DNA of 64,000 bases from Oscillospiraceae bacterium (GCA_015067025.1 SVNC01000004.1:62001-126000), one strand, 5' to 3'. Numbered from the stretch's first letter, positions 33,312-41,819 are shown. The notes: generated from the letters alone by a model not told the origin. Numbers and translations are program-made.

Positions 33312-33806
33312 AATTGTTATTTATCGCTCCGCTGTGGTTATTGTAGCCCCCAACCCCCTTGCCCCCTTCCCCCTTAGGGAAGGGGGATTAATGAGGGGCT
33401 ACCGCCCCTTGTGACCCTTTGGGGCTACCGCCCCAGCAGTCCAAGGGACTGCGACGCCCTTTAGGGCAATAAACCATCGTTTATTTCGGCGTTTGAGGGC
33501 AATTTACCACTTTGTTTTAATTATAATCATTTCCGTAGGGGCGACTATTAGTCGCCCGTATACAACCAACCGCCGAAGGGAGCAGTTCGCAGAACTGCGA
33601 CAATTTCGGCAAAATCTTTTTGCCGAAATATATTTCCTCGGGGGAAAGGGGGTCAGGGGGTTTGGGGCTACAATGCCTACGGCAACCCTATAAACAACAA
33701 TTTATCGTACACAATGGTGTAATCCCTGCCGTTCGCCAAGTTCCATATATAACAATGATGTAAAAAGGCAGGAGTTGCCCGCGGTGGCACACCGCAAACA
33801 ACAATT
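33312..33806. repeat. MITE-like repeat island B with AATTGTTGTTT-type termini
   Basis: The 574-base gap between the VOC gene and aguB holds no convincing gene. It begins AATTGTTATTTATCG (33312) and has matching inverted ends AAACAACAATT at 33692-33702 and again at 33796-33806. Inside are many short palindromes (GGGGCTACCGCCCC, CAGTCCAAGGGACTG, GCCCTTTAGGGC, CAGTTCGCAGAACTG, a TTCGGCAAAA.../TTTTGCCGAA pair). A block of about 158 bp (33421-33579) is almost identical to 38584-38741. It looks non-coding and non-autonomous; no transposase lies in it. Confidence 0.8.
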
Positions 33807-33827
33807 TATCTGCTAATTACATAATCT

Positions 33828-33855
33828 AAAAGCACCCTCCATAAAGAAGGTGCTT
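33828..33855 (-). terminator. Terminator of the ior-agu operon
   Basis: On the minus strand AAAGCACCTTC pairs with GGAGGGTGCTTT around TTTAT and runs into TTT; it starts 5 bases past the aguB stop. Confidence 0.8.
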
Positions 33856-33859
33856 TGTG

Positions 33860-34738
33860 TCAATGATTCATTATCCTTCCGTAAAGCTCGGGTCTGCGAT
33901 CTCTGAACACGCCCCAGCTCTGACGGAATTCTCTGTTCGCTTCAAGGTCGGTAACAGAGGTGATTATCATTTCATTTTCCCTGTCTGCCTCTGCCATTAT
34001 CTCGCCTGTCGCATCGGTTATAAAGGACGAGCCGTAGAAAGTGAGCGATGATTCCTGATACTGATTATCTTCAGAGGGGATAACCTCCTCTGTGCCTATT
34101 CTGTTTGCCGCTATAACGGGGATGAGATTGGATGCAGAATGTCCCTGCATTGCTCTTCTCCAATGAGGCATAGAATCACATTCTAAAATAGGCTCACTAC
34201 CTATGGCTGTGGGATATAAAAGCATATCCGCACCCATTAACGCCATACATCTTGCCGCCTCAGGAAACCACTGGTCCCAGCAGATACCGACACCGATATT
34301 GCCGTATCTTGTTTTCCACACCTTAAAGCCTGTATCTCCGGGAGTAAAATAGAATTTCTCCTGATAGAAATGATCATCAGGTATATGGCTTTTACGATAT
34401 ACTCCCATAAGACTTCCGTCTGCATCTATCATAGCTATAGAATTGAAAAAAGTATTGCCGTACTTTTCGTAAAAGCTTACGGGGATAACCGTACCCGTTT
34501 CTCTTGCAACCTGCATAAAGCGTTTTACCGCAGGGTTTTCCTCTGTAGTTTCGGCATAGTAGTAAAACTCGTAATTTCTTTGCTGGCAGAAGTAAGGCGT
34601 TTCAAAAAGCTCAGGGAGAAGTATTACCTTTGCCCCGTCTGCCGCCGCCTGACGCACCATATATTCAGCCTTTGCAATGTTTTCGTCACGCTCTTCATTA
34701 CAGCTCATCTGTATTGCCGCTACCTTGACCTTACTCAT
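33860..34738 (-). CDS. aguB: N-carbamoylputrescine amidase
   Basis: AguB cuts N-carbamoylputrescine to putrescine, CO2 and ammonia. Start ATG 34738 follows GAGGGG; an upstream in-frame ATG overlaps aguA. The 292-residue nitrilase-fold protein starts MSKVKVAAIQMSCNEERDEN and has the catalytic triad: Glu in VILLPELFETPYFCQ, Lys in VYRKSHIPDDHFYQEKFYF, Cys in GVGICWDQWFPEAARCMAL. The end, ANREFRQSWGVFRDRRPELY, is highly typical of AguB. It is last in the iorA-iorB-aguA-aguB operon. Confidence 0.95.
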   Translation of the reverse strand: MSKVKVAAIQMSCNEERDENIAKAEYMVRQAAADGAKVILLPELFETPYFCQQRNYEFYYYAETTEENPAVKRFMQVARETGTVIPVSFYEKYGNTFFNSIAMIDADGSLMGVYRKSHIPDDHFYQEKFYFTPGDTGFKVWKTRYGNIGVGICWDQWFPEAARCMALMGADMLLYPTAIGSEPILECDSMPHWRRAMQGHSASNLIPVIAANRIGTEEVIPSEDNQYQESSLTFYGSSFITDATGEIMAEADRENEMIITSVTDLEANREFRQSWGVFRDRRPELYGRIMNH

Positions 34739-34758
34739 TTTACTACCCCTCTTTTCTG

Positions 34759-35868
34759 TTATTTGTATTCCGGAATCTGATGTGTGATGCAATGTATATT
34801 ACCGCCACCGATAAGTATATCCCTTGCATAAACGGATATGACCTCTTTTTCGGGGAATACTGACCTTACTATTTCAAAAGCTCTCTTATCAGCCTCTTCG
34901 TTTTCGCCGCCAAAGGCAGGCATAACGACAGTTTCATTGCCGATATAGAGATTGACGTAGCTTGCGGAAAGTCTTTCGCTAACGTCCCTTGTAGGTTCAC
35001 CAAAGCAGTAATCAAGCCCCTCAACCTCGTCCTCTGTCATAAAAACCGGCTTTGGCATAGGGAGTTTTATTACTTCTATCTTTTCGCCCATAGCGTCAGT
35101 ACTGTTTTCGAGAACCTGTAAACATTCTTTGCAAACCTTATACTGCGGGTCGTTTTCATCCTCACACCATGAAAGCAAAACCTTATGCGGTGCGGCAAAC
35201 ACGCAGATATTATCAACGTGCTCGTTGGTTTCATCCCCTAAAATGCCGCGGGGTAGCCATATTACCTTTTCTGCTCCAAGACCCTCGCAAAGCTTTTGCT
35301 CTATCTCTTCCCTTGACATATCAGGATTTCTACCCTTGCTTAAAAGACAAGCTTCGGTTGTAAGTACCGTGCCAAGTCCGTCAACGCTTATACTTCCGCC
35401 CTCTAAAACAAAGTCGGAAAAATCATACATATCAATATCATAAATGTCGCAGACCTTTTTTGCTATGGCATTATCCATGTCCCAAGGGAAATAAAGCCCG
35501 TCATATAGTCCGCCCCAGGCATTGAAATACCAGTCAACTCCTCTTATGCCACCTTTACCATCTGTGACAAATTCGGGGCTGATGTCCCTTGCCCATGCGT
35601 CGTCCGAGGACATCTCAACCACCCTTATATAATCGGGGAGTAATCGTCTTGCATTGTCGTATTGAGCCGCACTTGCAAGCATAGTTACCTTTTCGCCTTT
35701 TGCAATAGCCTTTGCCACTTCGGCAAAAGCTTTTCTTGCTTTTACAGCGCCGTACTGCCAGGAATCAGCTCTTTCGGGAAATATCATTATACATCCGCTG
35801 TGGGCACTGAATTCCGCAGGCATACGGTATCCGTCTTTTTTAGGCGTACTGTTTTTTATTATTTTCAT
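34759..35868 (-). CDS. aguA: Agmatine deiminase
   Basis: AguA turns agmatine into N-carbamoylputrescine and ammonia. The 369-residue protein starts MKIIKNSTPKKDGYRMPAEF, as usual for the family. It carries WARDISPEFVTDGKGGIRGV, DFVLEGGSISVDGLGTVLTT, the histidine in GILGDETNEHVDNICVFAAP, and the catalytic cysteine in GGGNIHCITHQIPEYK at the very end. Its ATG sits one base after the iorB stop; the ribosome site (AAAG) is weak, suggesting coupled translation. With aguB and the decarboxylase at 40342 it completes an arginine-to-putrescine route. Confidence 0.96.
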   Translation of the reverse strand: MKIIKNSTPKKDGYRMPAEFSAHSGCIMIFPERADSWQYGAVKARKAFAEVAKAIAKGEKVTMLASAAQYDNARRLLPDYIRVVEMSSDDAWARDISPEFVTDGKGGIRGVDWYFNAWGGLYDGLYFPWDMDNAIAKKVCDIYDIDMYDFSDFVLEGGSISVDGLGTVLTTEACLLSKGRNPDMSREEIEQKLCEGLGAEKVIWLPRGILGDETNEHVDNICVFAAPHKVLLSWCEDENDPQYKVCKECLQVLENSTDAMGEKIEVIKLPMPKPVFMTEDEVEGLDYCFGEPTRDVSERLSASYVNLYIGNETVVMPAFGGENEEADKRAFEIVRSVFPEKEVISVYARDILIGGGNIHCITHQIPEYK

Positions 35869-35869
35869 T

Positions 35870-36448
35870 TTATACTAACTTTGTACCAAGCTCGAAAGCC
35901 TTTTCGTTGATTTCAATAACCTTCTTAGGTACACATTCTTCTACAGCCTTTTTCCAAGCCGCTTCATCAAAGCCCTTTAATACCTTTGATAAAACACCCA
36001 TAAGAACAACGTTTACTGCCTTTGCACTACCCGCTTCGTTAGCGGCGGAAAGTGCGTCAACTGCGATAAGATCAATACCCTTATCGGCAATCTTTTCGAG
36101 GAGTCCCTCGGGATACTGTGCCGCACCTGTGATAACAGGCATGGGGCTTATCTTCTGTGAGTTTGTGATAACTGTACCGCCCTTTTTGAGAGAGGAAAGC
36201 CATCTTGCAGCTTCAAGCTGTTCAAAGGATACGATGATATCAGCCTGACCCTTTTCGATAACAGGGCTGTATACCTTTTCACCATACTTGATGTAGGTTA
36301 CTACAGAACCGCCACGCTGGCTCATTCCGTGTACCTCACTTACCTTTACGTCATAGCCTGCAGAGCCTAAAACGTTACCTAATATACGGCTGGCAAGCAG
36401 AGTACCCTGACCGCCAACGCCTACGATCATAATTGAATTTGTGTTCAT
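35870..36448 (-). CDS. iorB: Indolepyruvate:ferredoxin oxidoreductase beta subunit
   Basis: IorB is the gamma-domain-like subunit of the arylpyruvate:ferredoxin oxidoreductase. ATG 36448 follows GGGGG; a longer frame would overlap iorA. The 192-residue product starts MNTNSIMIVGVGGQGTLLAS (glycine-rich CoA/TPP-side loop), then SEVHGMSQRGGSVVTYIKYG (S-x-x-x-Q-R-G-G family motif) and ADIIVSFEQLEAARWLSSLK. It sits 13 bases after iorA. The enzyme interconverts arylpyruvate plus CoA with arylacetyl-CoA, CO2 and reduced ferredoxin, and is reversible in anaerobes. Confidence 0.95.
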   Translation of the reverse strand: MNTNSIMIVGVGGQGTLLASRILGNVLGSAGYDVKVSEVHGMSQRGGSVVTYIKYGEKVYSPVIEKGQADIIVSFEQLEAARWLSSLKKGGTVITNSQKISPMPVITGAAQYPEGLLEKIADKGIDLIAVDALSAANEAGSAKAVNVVLMGVLSKVLKGFDEAAWKKAVEECVPKKVIEINEKAFELGTKLV

Positions 36449-36461
36449 ATTTCTGTCCCCC

Positions 36462-38195
36462 TTATTCTTCGATAGCACCGAACTTGCACATCTGGTTGCA
36501 AAGTCCGCAGCCTACGCAGAGTGTAGCGTCAATAGTTACACCGTTTTCGCCCCAGCATAATGCAGGACAGCCTATCTTCATACAAGCCTTGCAGTTCTTG
36601 CACTTGTCGGGATTAATTTTAAAGGGAGCTTTATGCTTTACAGTCTTGAGAAGTGCACAAGGACGGCGTGCGATAATTACAGAAGGTTCATCCTTTGCAA
36701 GCTCTTCCTTGATTACGCTTTCAGTTTCAGTAAGGTTATTGGGGTCAATAACTCTTACGCTGCTTATACCAACTGCCTTTGCAAGTGCTTCAAGATTAAC
36801 TGCCGCCGCAGGGTCGCCGTAAATATTCATACCGTTTGCGGGGTTATTCTGATGTCCTGTCATACCTGTGATGCTGTTATCAAGGATGAGGACTGTAGAA
36901 TTACTTCTGTTGTATGCGATATTGATAAGACCTGTAACGCCGCTGTGGATAAAGGTGCTGTCACCGATAACCGCTACAGACTTGCCTTCAAACTCGCCCT
37001 TTCTACCCTTATTAAAGCCGTGCAGACCGCTTACAGACGCACCCATACATACTGTAGTATCAATAGCTGATAAAGGAGCGGCAGAGCCTAACGTATAGCA
37101 ACCGATATCGCCGCTTAACATTACGCCAAGCTTCTTTAATATGTAGAATACACCTCTGTGGGGACATCCTGCGCAAAGTACGGGAGGACGAACGGGAATA
37201 GCCTCGTCAAGAACTGTAAATTCGTCAGTTTCGTTTAAGATAACCTGCTTTATCTTGCTCTGGAAATATTCGCCCTGGAGTGTAAATAATTCCTTACCCT
37301 TTACTTCAATACCGTTCTTGCGGCAATGGGTTTCGATAACGTCGTCAAGCTCTTCGATAACGTATAAGGTCTTAACCTTAGCGGCAAATTCCTTGATAAG
37401 ATTTACAGGCAGGGGATTTACCATACCAAGCTTTAAATAGCTTGCCTTGTCCCCTAAAGCTTCTTTAGCAAACTGGTAGCAGATACCTGATGTGATAACA
37501 CCGATTTCATCGCTGTTCATTTCAATAGTGTTGATACCTGAATTTTCTGCATATTCAGTAAGCTTTAAGGTTCTTTCTTCAACTACAACGTGCTTTTTGA
37601 TAGCATTTGCAGGAACCATTACGTACTTAGCGATATCCTTCTTATATTCGGGAAGAGCCTTTTCAACTCTGTCGCATTCTTCAACAGTAGACTGGGAATG
37701 GCTTACTCTTGTTGTAAGTCTTAAGATTACGGGAGTATCAAACTGCTCGGAGATCTCATAGGCTAGCTTTGTGTATTCCTTACATTCAGCAGAATCGGAG
37801 GGCTCTAACATAGGAACCTTTGCACCGATTGCATAGTGACGGGAATCCTGCTCATTCTGTGAGCTGTGCATACCCGGGTCGTCAGCAACCGCTAAAACAA
37901 AACCGCCGTTTACACCTGTGTAGGAGGCAGTGAATAAGGGGTCAGCCGCAACGTTTAAGCCTACGTGCTTCATAGCACAGAAGCTTCTTGCACCTGCAAT
38001 GCTTGCACCGATCGCTACTTCGCAGGCTACCTTTTCATTAGGAGCCCATTCACAGTACATTTCTTCCGCATTGTATTTTGATGCGAACTCTGTTATTTCG
38101 GTACTGGGTGTACCGGGATAGCTTGATACCACGCTGACGCCTGCTTCGTATAAGCCACGGGCTACAGCCTGGTTACCTAACATTAATTTTGCCAT
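36462..38195 (-). CDS. iorA: Indolepyruvate:ferredoxin oxidoreductase alpha subunit
   Basis: IorA carries the thiamine-diphosphate centre and a ferredoxin-like domain. I start at ATG 38195 (AAAGGA upstream), giving 577 residues beginning MAKLMLGNQAVARGLYEAGV. The pyrimidine domain has SSYPGTPSTEITEF; the TPP-binding domain has LCAGCPHRGVFYILKKLG and GDSTFIHSGVTGLINIAYNR. The C-terminal part has two cluster motifs, INPDKCKNCKACMKIGCPAL and DATLCVGCGLCNQMCKFGAI. The complete operon iorA-iorB-aguA-aguB runs from the promoter at 38250. The preferred acid (indole-, phenyl- or hydroxyphenylpyruvate) cannot be read from the sequence. Confidence 0.96.
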   Translation of the reverse strand: MAKLMLGNQAVARGLYEAGVSVVSSYPGTPSTEITEFASKYNAEEMYCEWAPNEKVACEVAIGASIAGARSFCAMKHVGLNVAADPLFTASYTGVNGGFVLAVADDPGMHSSQNEQDSRHYAIGAKVPMLEPSDSAECKEYTKLAYEISEQFDTPVILRLTTRVSHSQSTVEECDRVEKALPEYKKDIAKYVMVPANAIKKHVVVEERTLKLTEYAENSGINTIEMNSDEIGVITSGICYQFAKEALGDKASYLKLGMVNPLPVNLIKEFAAKVKTLYVIEELDDVIETHCRKNGIEVKGKELFTLQGEYFQSKIKQVILNETDEFTVLDEAIPVRPPVLCAGCPHRGVFYILKKLGVMLSGDIGCYTLGSAAPLSAIDTTVCMGASVSGLHGFNKGRKGEFEGKSVAVIGDSTFIHSGVTGLINIAYNRSNSTVLILDNSITGMTGHQNNPANGMNIYGDPAAAVNLEALAKAVGISSVRVIDPNNLTETESVIKEELAKDEPSVIIARRPCALLKTVKHKAPFKINPDKCKNCKACMKIGCPALCWGENGVTIDATLCVGCGLCNQMCKFGAIEE

Positions 38196-38249
38196 AATAA
38201 AAATTCCTTTCGGTAAAAATTTACATAGTTCTTCATTATAGATAGTATC

Positions 38250-38278
38250 ATTATACACTATTTTTTGCCTGTTGTAAA
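38250..38278 (-). promoter_or_regulatory. Promoter of the ior-agu operon
   Basis: On the minus strand TTTACA (38273-38278), 17 bases, TATAAT (38250-38255), about 55 bases before iorA. No T-box or terminator-like leader is present between them. Confidence 0.78.
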
Positions 38279-38301
38279 TAATAAAATGAAAAGAAGAGGT
38301 G

Positions 38302-38835
38302 AATTGTTGTTTATCGCTCCGCTGGGTTATTGTAGCCCCAAACAGTCCGAAGGACTGTAACGCCCTTTAGGGCAATATCCCACCTGACCCCCTTTCCCCT
38401 GAGGAAATATATTTCGGCAAAAAGATTTTGCCGAAATTGTCGCAGTTCTGCGAACTGCTGGGGCTGGGAGCAGTCCGATAGAACTGCGTGACTTTATGAA
38501 AATGCAATTTTCATAAAGTTTAGGCTACCGCCCCTGTAGCAGTCCAACGGACTGCGACGGTCTTTAGACCAATGACCTCTGTTTGGGGCTACGCCCCAGC
38601 AGTCCAAGGGACTGCGACGCCCTTTAGGGCAATAAACCACCGTTTATATTGGCGTTTGTGGGCAATTTACCACCTTGTTTTAATTATAATCATTTCCGTA
38701 GGGGCGACTATTAGTCGCCCGTATACAACCAACCGCCGAAGGAAGCAGTCCGTAGGACTGCGGCGGTTTTTAAAATCTTTGATTTTAAAAACAATGGGAA
38801 ACTTGGATTGAGCACCACGCGTTCAAACAACAATT
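38302..38835. repeat. MITE-like repeat island C with AATTGTTGTTT termini
   Basis: The 705-base gap between iorA and the Zn-ribbon gene carries this island of about 534 bp and no convincing gene. It is bounded by AATTGTTGTTT (38302-38312) and its exact inverse AAACAACAATT (38825-38835). It contains at least ten perfect mini-palindromes (CAGTCCGAAGGACTG, GCCCTTTAGGGC, CAGTTCTGCGAACTG, GGGGCTACGCCCC, AACTTTATGAAA.../TTTCATAAAGTT, TTTTAAAATC.../GATTTTAAAA). Block 38584-38741 repeats 33421-33579 in the same direction, while the GAGGAAATATATTTCGGCA block is inverted relative to island B, so the islands look like reshuffled modules. Confidence 0.8.
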
Positions 38836-38856
38836 TATCGGGATGTTTTTCGCCAC

Positions 38857-38885
38857 AAAAAACGGGCTTCTATGCGACGCCCGTT
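38857..38885 (-). terminator. Terminator after the Zn-ribbon gene
   Basis: On the minus strand AACGGGC, an 11-base loop, GCCCGTT and a run of six Us. Confidence 0.8.
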
Positions 38886-38900
38886 TGGTGTAATATAAAA

Positions 38901-39104
38901 TTATCTGAACAAAGTACATTCTCCGCTTTTGCGGTAATACTCTATCCTTTCCTCTATCGCCTGCCTTGTGGTCTTATAGAACTTTGCCAGACAGTCGATG
39001 CATAAAAATTCGTCTGCGTTACGGGTGACAAGCTTTCTGTAGATGGCTATATCATCACCGCCGAGCTTTGCACCGCACTCGTAACAGGTACTGTAATTTG
39101 ACAT
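38901..39104 (-). CDS. Small zinc-ribbon protein
   Basis: A 67-residue protein not recognised by name. Start ATG 39104 overlaps the alpha-galactosidase stop (TGATG), indicating coupled translation. Two C-x-x-C knuckles, STCYECGAKLGG and EFLCIDCLAKFYKTT, spaced 26 residues apart between their last and first cysteines, should bind one zinc. The C-terminal helix TTRQAIEERIEYYRKSG is basic. It may bind nucleic acid or a protein; its tie to the glycosidase gene is only positional. Confidence 0.72.
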   Translation of the reverse strand: MSNYSTCYECGAKLGGDDIAIYRKLVTRNADEFLCIDCLAKFYKTTRQAIEERIEYYRKSGECTLFR

Positions 39105-40297
39105 CAGAGCTTTACTACCTTTGCTCTCAGTACGAGACAGTCGTGGGGAGCGATCGTCGTTACAAAACGCTCTGAGCATCTGCCGATGTCCTTATGCTCC
39201 CAGCAGTCATATACTTCTAATCCTCTGCCTGCGGCAGTGGTTAAACCGATATCCCAGAGCTGTAAGGACATTTCTGCATTAACGTCGCTGAAGTTGAACA
39301 TACCGATAGCAAAATCACCGTTTGATAAAGGCTTTACAAGAGAAAATACGTTTTCAGGGTTATTCCACTGGCTGATGCGATAAGGTGCTCTACATTCAAT
39401 ATCCTGATTTAACGCAATTACGTCCTTATTTGTAAGTATTTCCTTTGTCTTTGCGGTCATGTTGCGAACGTCGCAACCGATCATAAGGGGGCTGTTCATC
39501 ATTGCCCAGAGAGAGAAGTGAGTCTTATATTCCACGTCTGTGCAACCGCCTATACCCTTGCCGTCCTTATTTGCAAACTGGTCGTCGCTGCCACCGTTTA
39601 TAAATTCGTTGTTTGAGCCACCGTGCATACCTACGACCAGCATATCTATATCGTTGTGGCAGAAGGGTGCACTATAACACTGATTGCCCATCTGAGAAAG
39701 AGCAAGTCTCTTTATACATTCCCAGTTATCCTGAATATCACCTGTAGAACGGAACATATGCGCTCCCGATTCTCTTATCCAGCGATAAACGTTATCGTTG
39801 CCCCAGTTACAAGCGGAGAAGAGGATATCTCTACCGCAGTTGCGAAGAGCTGTGCTCATTCTCTTATAAAGGATTTCACCCGGGATATGGTCGGGCTTAT
39901 AGCAATAGTCATATTTCAGGTAGTCAACACCCCAGCTTGCAAAAGTTTCAGCATCCTGGAATTCGTGCTCAAAGCTACCGGGATGACCGGCACAGGTATG
40001 AGTACCCGCACAGGAATATATACCGAATTTGAGTCCCTTGCTATGTACGTAATCAGCTACCGCCTTTATTCCGTTCGGAAATTTATAGCGGTCGGGTACA
40101 AGCTCGCCCTTTTCATTTCTCTGCTTTTCGCTCCAGCAGTCGTCAATTACGATATACTCATAGCCTGCGTCCTTAAGACCGTTTTCCACAAAAGCGTCTG
40201 CCGCCTGCTTAATTAACTCCTCATTTATTTCCCAGGTAAAGGTATTCCAGGAGTTCCAGCCAAGAGGGGGTAACATACCGATGTTTTTTACTTTCAT
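39104..40297 (-). CDS. GH27 alpha-galactosidase
   Basis: A cytoplasmic (no signal peptide) 397-residue family GH27 enzyme that removes alpha-galactose from oligosaccharides such as galactomannan fragments or raffinose-type sugars. It starts with the family's PLGWNSWNTF. It has YIVIDDCWSEKQRN, the nucleophile Asp130 in VDYLKYDYC, ILFSACNWGNDNVYRW and the acid/base Asp187 in RSTGDIQDNW. A beta-sandwich domain follows from about residue 300. It lies 44 bases downstream of the decarboxylase gene and may share its transcript. A GH26-like gene nearby is consistent with a mannan theme. Confidence 0.95.
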   Translation of the reverse strand: MKVKNIGMLPPLGWNSWNTFTWEINEELIKQAADAFVENGLKDAGYEYIVIDDCWSEKQRNEKGELVPDRYKFPNGIKAVADYVHSKGLKFGIYSCAGTHTCAGHPGSFEHEFQDAETFASWGVDYLKYDYCYKPDHIPGEILYKRMSTALRNCGRDILFSACNWGNDNVYRWIRESGAHMFRSTGDIQDNWECIKRLALSQMGNQCYSAPFCHNDIDMLVVGMHGGSNNEFINGGSDDQFANKDGKGIGGCTDVEYKTHFSLWAMMNSPLMIGCDVRNMTAKTKEILTNKDVIALNQDIECRAPYRISQWNNPENVFSLVKPLSNGDFAIGMFNFSDVNAEMSLQLWDIGLTTAAGRGLEVYDCWEHKDIGRCSERFVTTIAPHDCLVLRAKVVKL

Positions 40298-40341
40298 TTT
40301 ATAAAATTTCCTTTCTGATGACTTTTTTAGTTTTATTTTGA

Positions 40342-41691
40342 TTAATATATATTACGGAGTCCCACCGTAGTTTCTATTTTTGTAACGCCTGACTGAAGGA
40401 GGACGTCTATAGCCTCTCTCGTAATCACTTCGCCCGGCATTAAAAGGGGTATTCCGGGAGGGCAGGGTGCAATAACGCCGCCGCAAATTTTTCCTTCCGC
40501 TTCCTCTAAATTCATTGTCTGCTTCATCTTATTATAAGCGATAGCGGGAGCTGACGCGGATGTGGTCTTTATCATAACGGGAGGCTTTGGCAATTTAAAA
40601 AGTGCCGTTCTTTGCATTACACCTTCAGTAAATATCATATAAAGCGTTTCAAAATCCTGATCTGACGTATGCCAGCCCAGTAACAGAACACATCTATAAT
40701 CATCCGCATACTCGCACGTAACACCGAACTGGTCAAGCTCGTAAGCAAATCTCTGACCCGTTGTAAACATTGCACGGCAATCAAAGGTGATACGCATATC
40801 GTCGCTTTCTGATAAAACGTAACCCGATGCCTGAATATGTCTTTTAAGCTCCTTTATCCTTACTGCAAGATCCTTTATGTGATCAGGGTTTTCGCTTACC
40901 GTCGCATTGAAGCGGTCAAGGCTGTCAAGAATAAGATAGCTGGGACTTGATGAGCCGAAAAGTGACATCGTCTCCTTTGCATTGTCGCAAAAACGCTTGT
41001 TTCCGATATGAAGATATGCGCCGCCCGTCAGTACAGGCAGGGTCTTATGAGCCGAATCAGCACACATATCAGCTCCAAGAGAAATGGGGTGTCTGTCAGT
41101 TTCGGTAAACTTCAGGTATGCACCGTGGGCGTTATCCACAAGTAGCGGTATATCGTGCTTTTTGCAAACCTCGGATATTGCTCTAATATCGCTCATACCG
41201 CCGTAATAGTCGATGGAATTTATAAATACCGCAAGGGTGCGTTCGGTTATCTTGTTTTCAATATCAGCGGGAGATAAAACACAGCTCATATATTCCTTAG
41301 GATATACCCAGGAGGGAGTAAGTCCCAACAGTATGCAGGTATTTATAAAGCTACGGTGAGAATATCTGCCTGCTATAACGTGATCTCTGCCTTTGCCCTT
41401 TGCCTTTGCAAGTGCAAGCATCGTCTGGATGGCAAGGGTACTGCCGCCGCAGGAATATAAGGTCTGCTCCGTGCCGTAAATACGGGATGCTATACGCTCA
41501 CTCTGTCCGATTATTCCTCTGTTATCTGCAAAGGGGTCTGCATCATAAAGGCTGTCTGCACCCTCTATCTCGGTTATATCGAGAGGATTTTCATAACCCT
41601 TATGACCCGGCATATAACATCTCACCTTACAGTCCTGTTTATTCTTTATAAGAAAGTCGTGTATGGGAGTAAGACTGATATTTTCTTCCAT
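40342..41691 (-). CDS. Orn/Lys/Arg decarboxylase (probable arginine decarboxylase)
   Basis: A PLP-dependent fold-I decarboxylase of the short Bacillus SpeA/YaaO type, without the N-terminal wing domain. Start ATG 41691 follows AAAGGAG; product is 449 residues. Features are KVRCYMPGHKGYENPLDITE, YSCGGSTLAIQTMLALAKA, LLVDNAHGAYLKF, the PLP-lysine in MCADSAHKTLPVLTGGAYLH and the C-terminal GVIAPCPPGIPLLMPGEVIT. Arginine as substrate is inferred from agmatine deiminase and carbamoylputrescine amidase 4-7 kb away; lysine or ornithine cannot be excluded. Confidence 0.93.
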   Translation of the reverse strand: MEENISLTPIHDFLIKNKQDCKVRCYMPGHKGYENPLDITEIEGADSLYDADPFADNRGIIGQSERIASRIYGTEQTLYSCGGSTLAIQTMLALAKAKGKGRDHVIAGRYSHRSFINTCILLGLTPSWVYPKEYMSCVLSPADIENKITERTLAVFINSIDYYGGMSDIRAISEVCKKHDIPLLVDNAHGAYLKFTETDRHPISLGADMCADSAHKTLPVLTGGAYLHIGNKRFCDNAKETMSLFGSSSPSYLILDSLDRFNATVSENPDHIKDLAVRIKELKRHIQASGYVLSESDDMRITFDCRAMFTTGQRFAYELDQFGVTCEYADDYRCVLLLGWHTSDQDFETLYMIFTEGVMQRTALFKLPKPPVMIKTTSASAPAIAYNKMKQTMNLEEAEGKICGGVIAPCPPGIPLLMPGEVITREAIDVLLQSGVTKIETTVGLRNIY

Positions 41692-41732
41692 AATTTCTCC
41701 TTTCTGAATTGTCTTTAATCTTTTATTAAATA

Positions 41733-41761
41733 ATTTTAGCATAAATTAATAAATTTTTCAA
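41733..41761 (-). promoter_or_regulatory. Promoter of the decarboxylase/alpha-galactosidase run
   Basis: On the minus strand TTGAAA (41756-41761), 17 bases, TAAAAT (41733-41738), about 40 bases before the decarboxylase start. It faces the promoter of the GH26-like gene back to back. Confidence 0.72.
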
Positions 41762-41790
41762 TTTTTATTTGATTATTTTTTAAAAAATTA

Positions 41791-41819
41791 TTGAATTATC
41801 CCGAGATTTTTTATATAAT
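41791..41819 (+). promoter_or_regulatory. Promoter of the GH26-like lipoprotein gene
   Basis: TTGAAT (41791-41796), 17 bases, TATAAT (41814-41819), 41 bases before the TTG start. Confidence 0.75.

Noticed and set aside
33493-33693. Open frame in repeat island B
   Set aside because: It runs through palindromes and the shared 158-bp block; no start signal and no homologous design expected for a protein.
38196-38300. T-box before iorA
   Set aside because: No T-box core or antiterminator/terminator pair; the leader is only about 50 bases.
38572-38811. Open frame in repeat island C similar to that in island B
   Set aside because: Similarity is explained by the shared DNA block; the frame is interrupted differently in the two copies and lacks a ribosome site.
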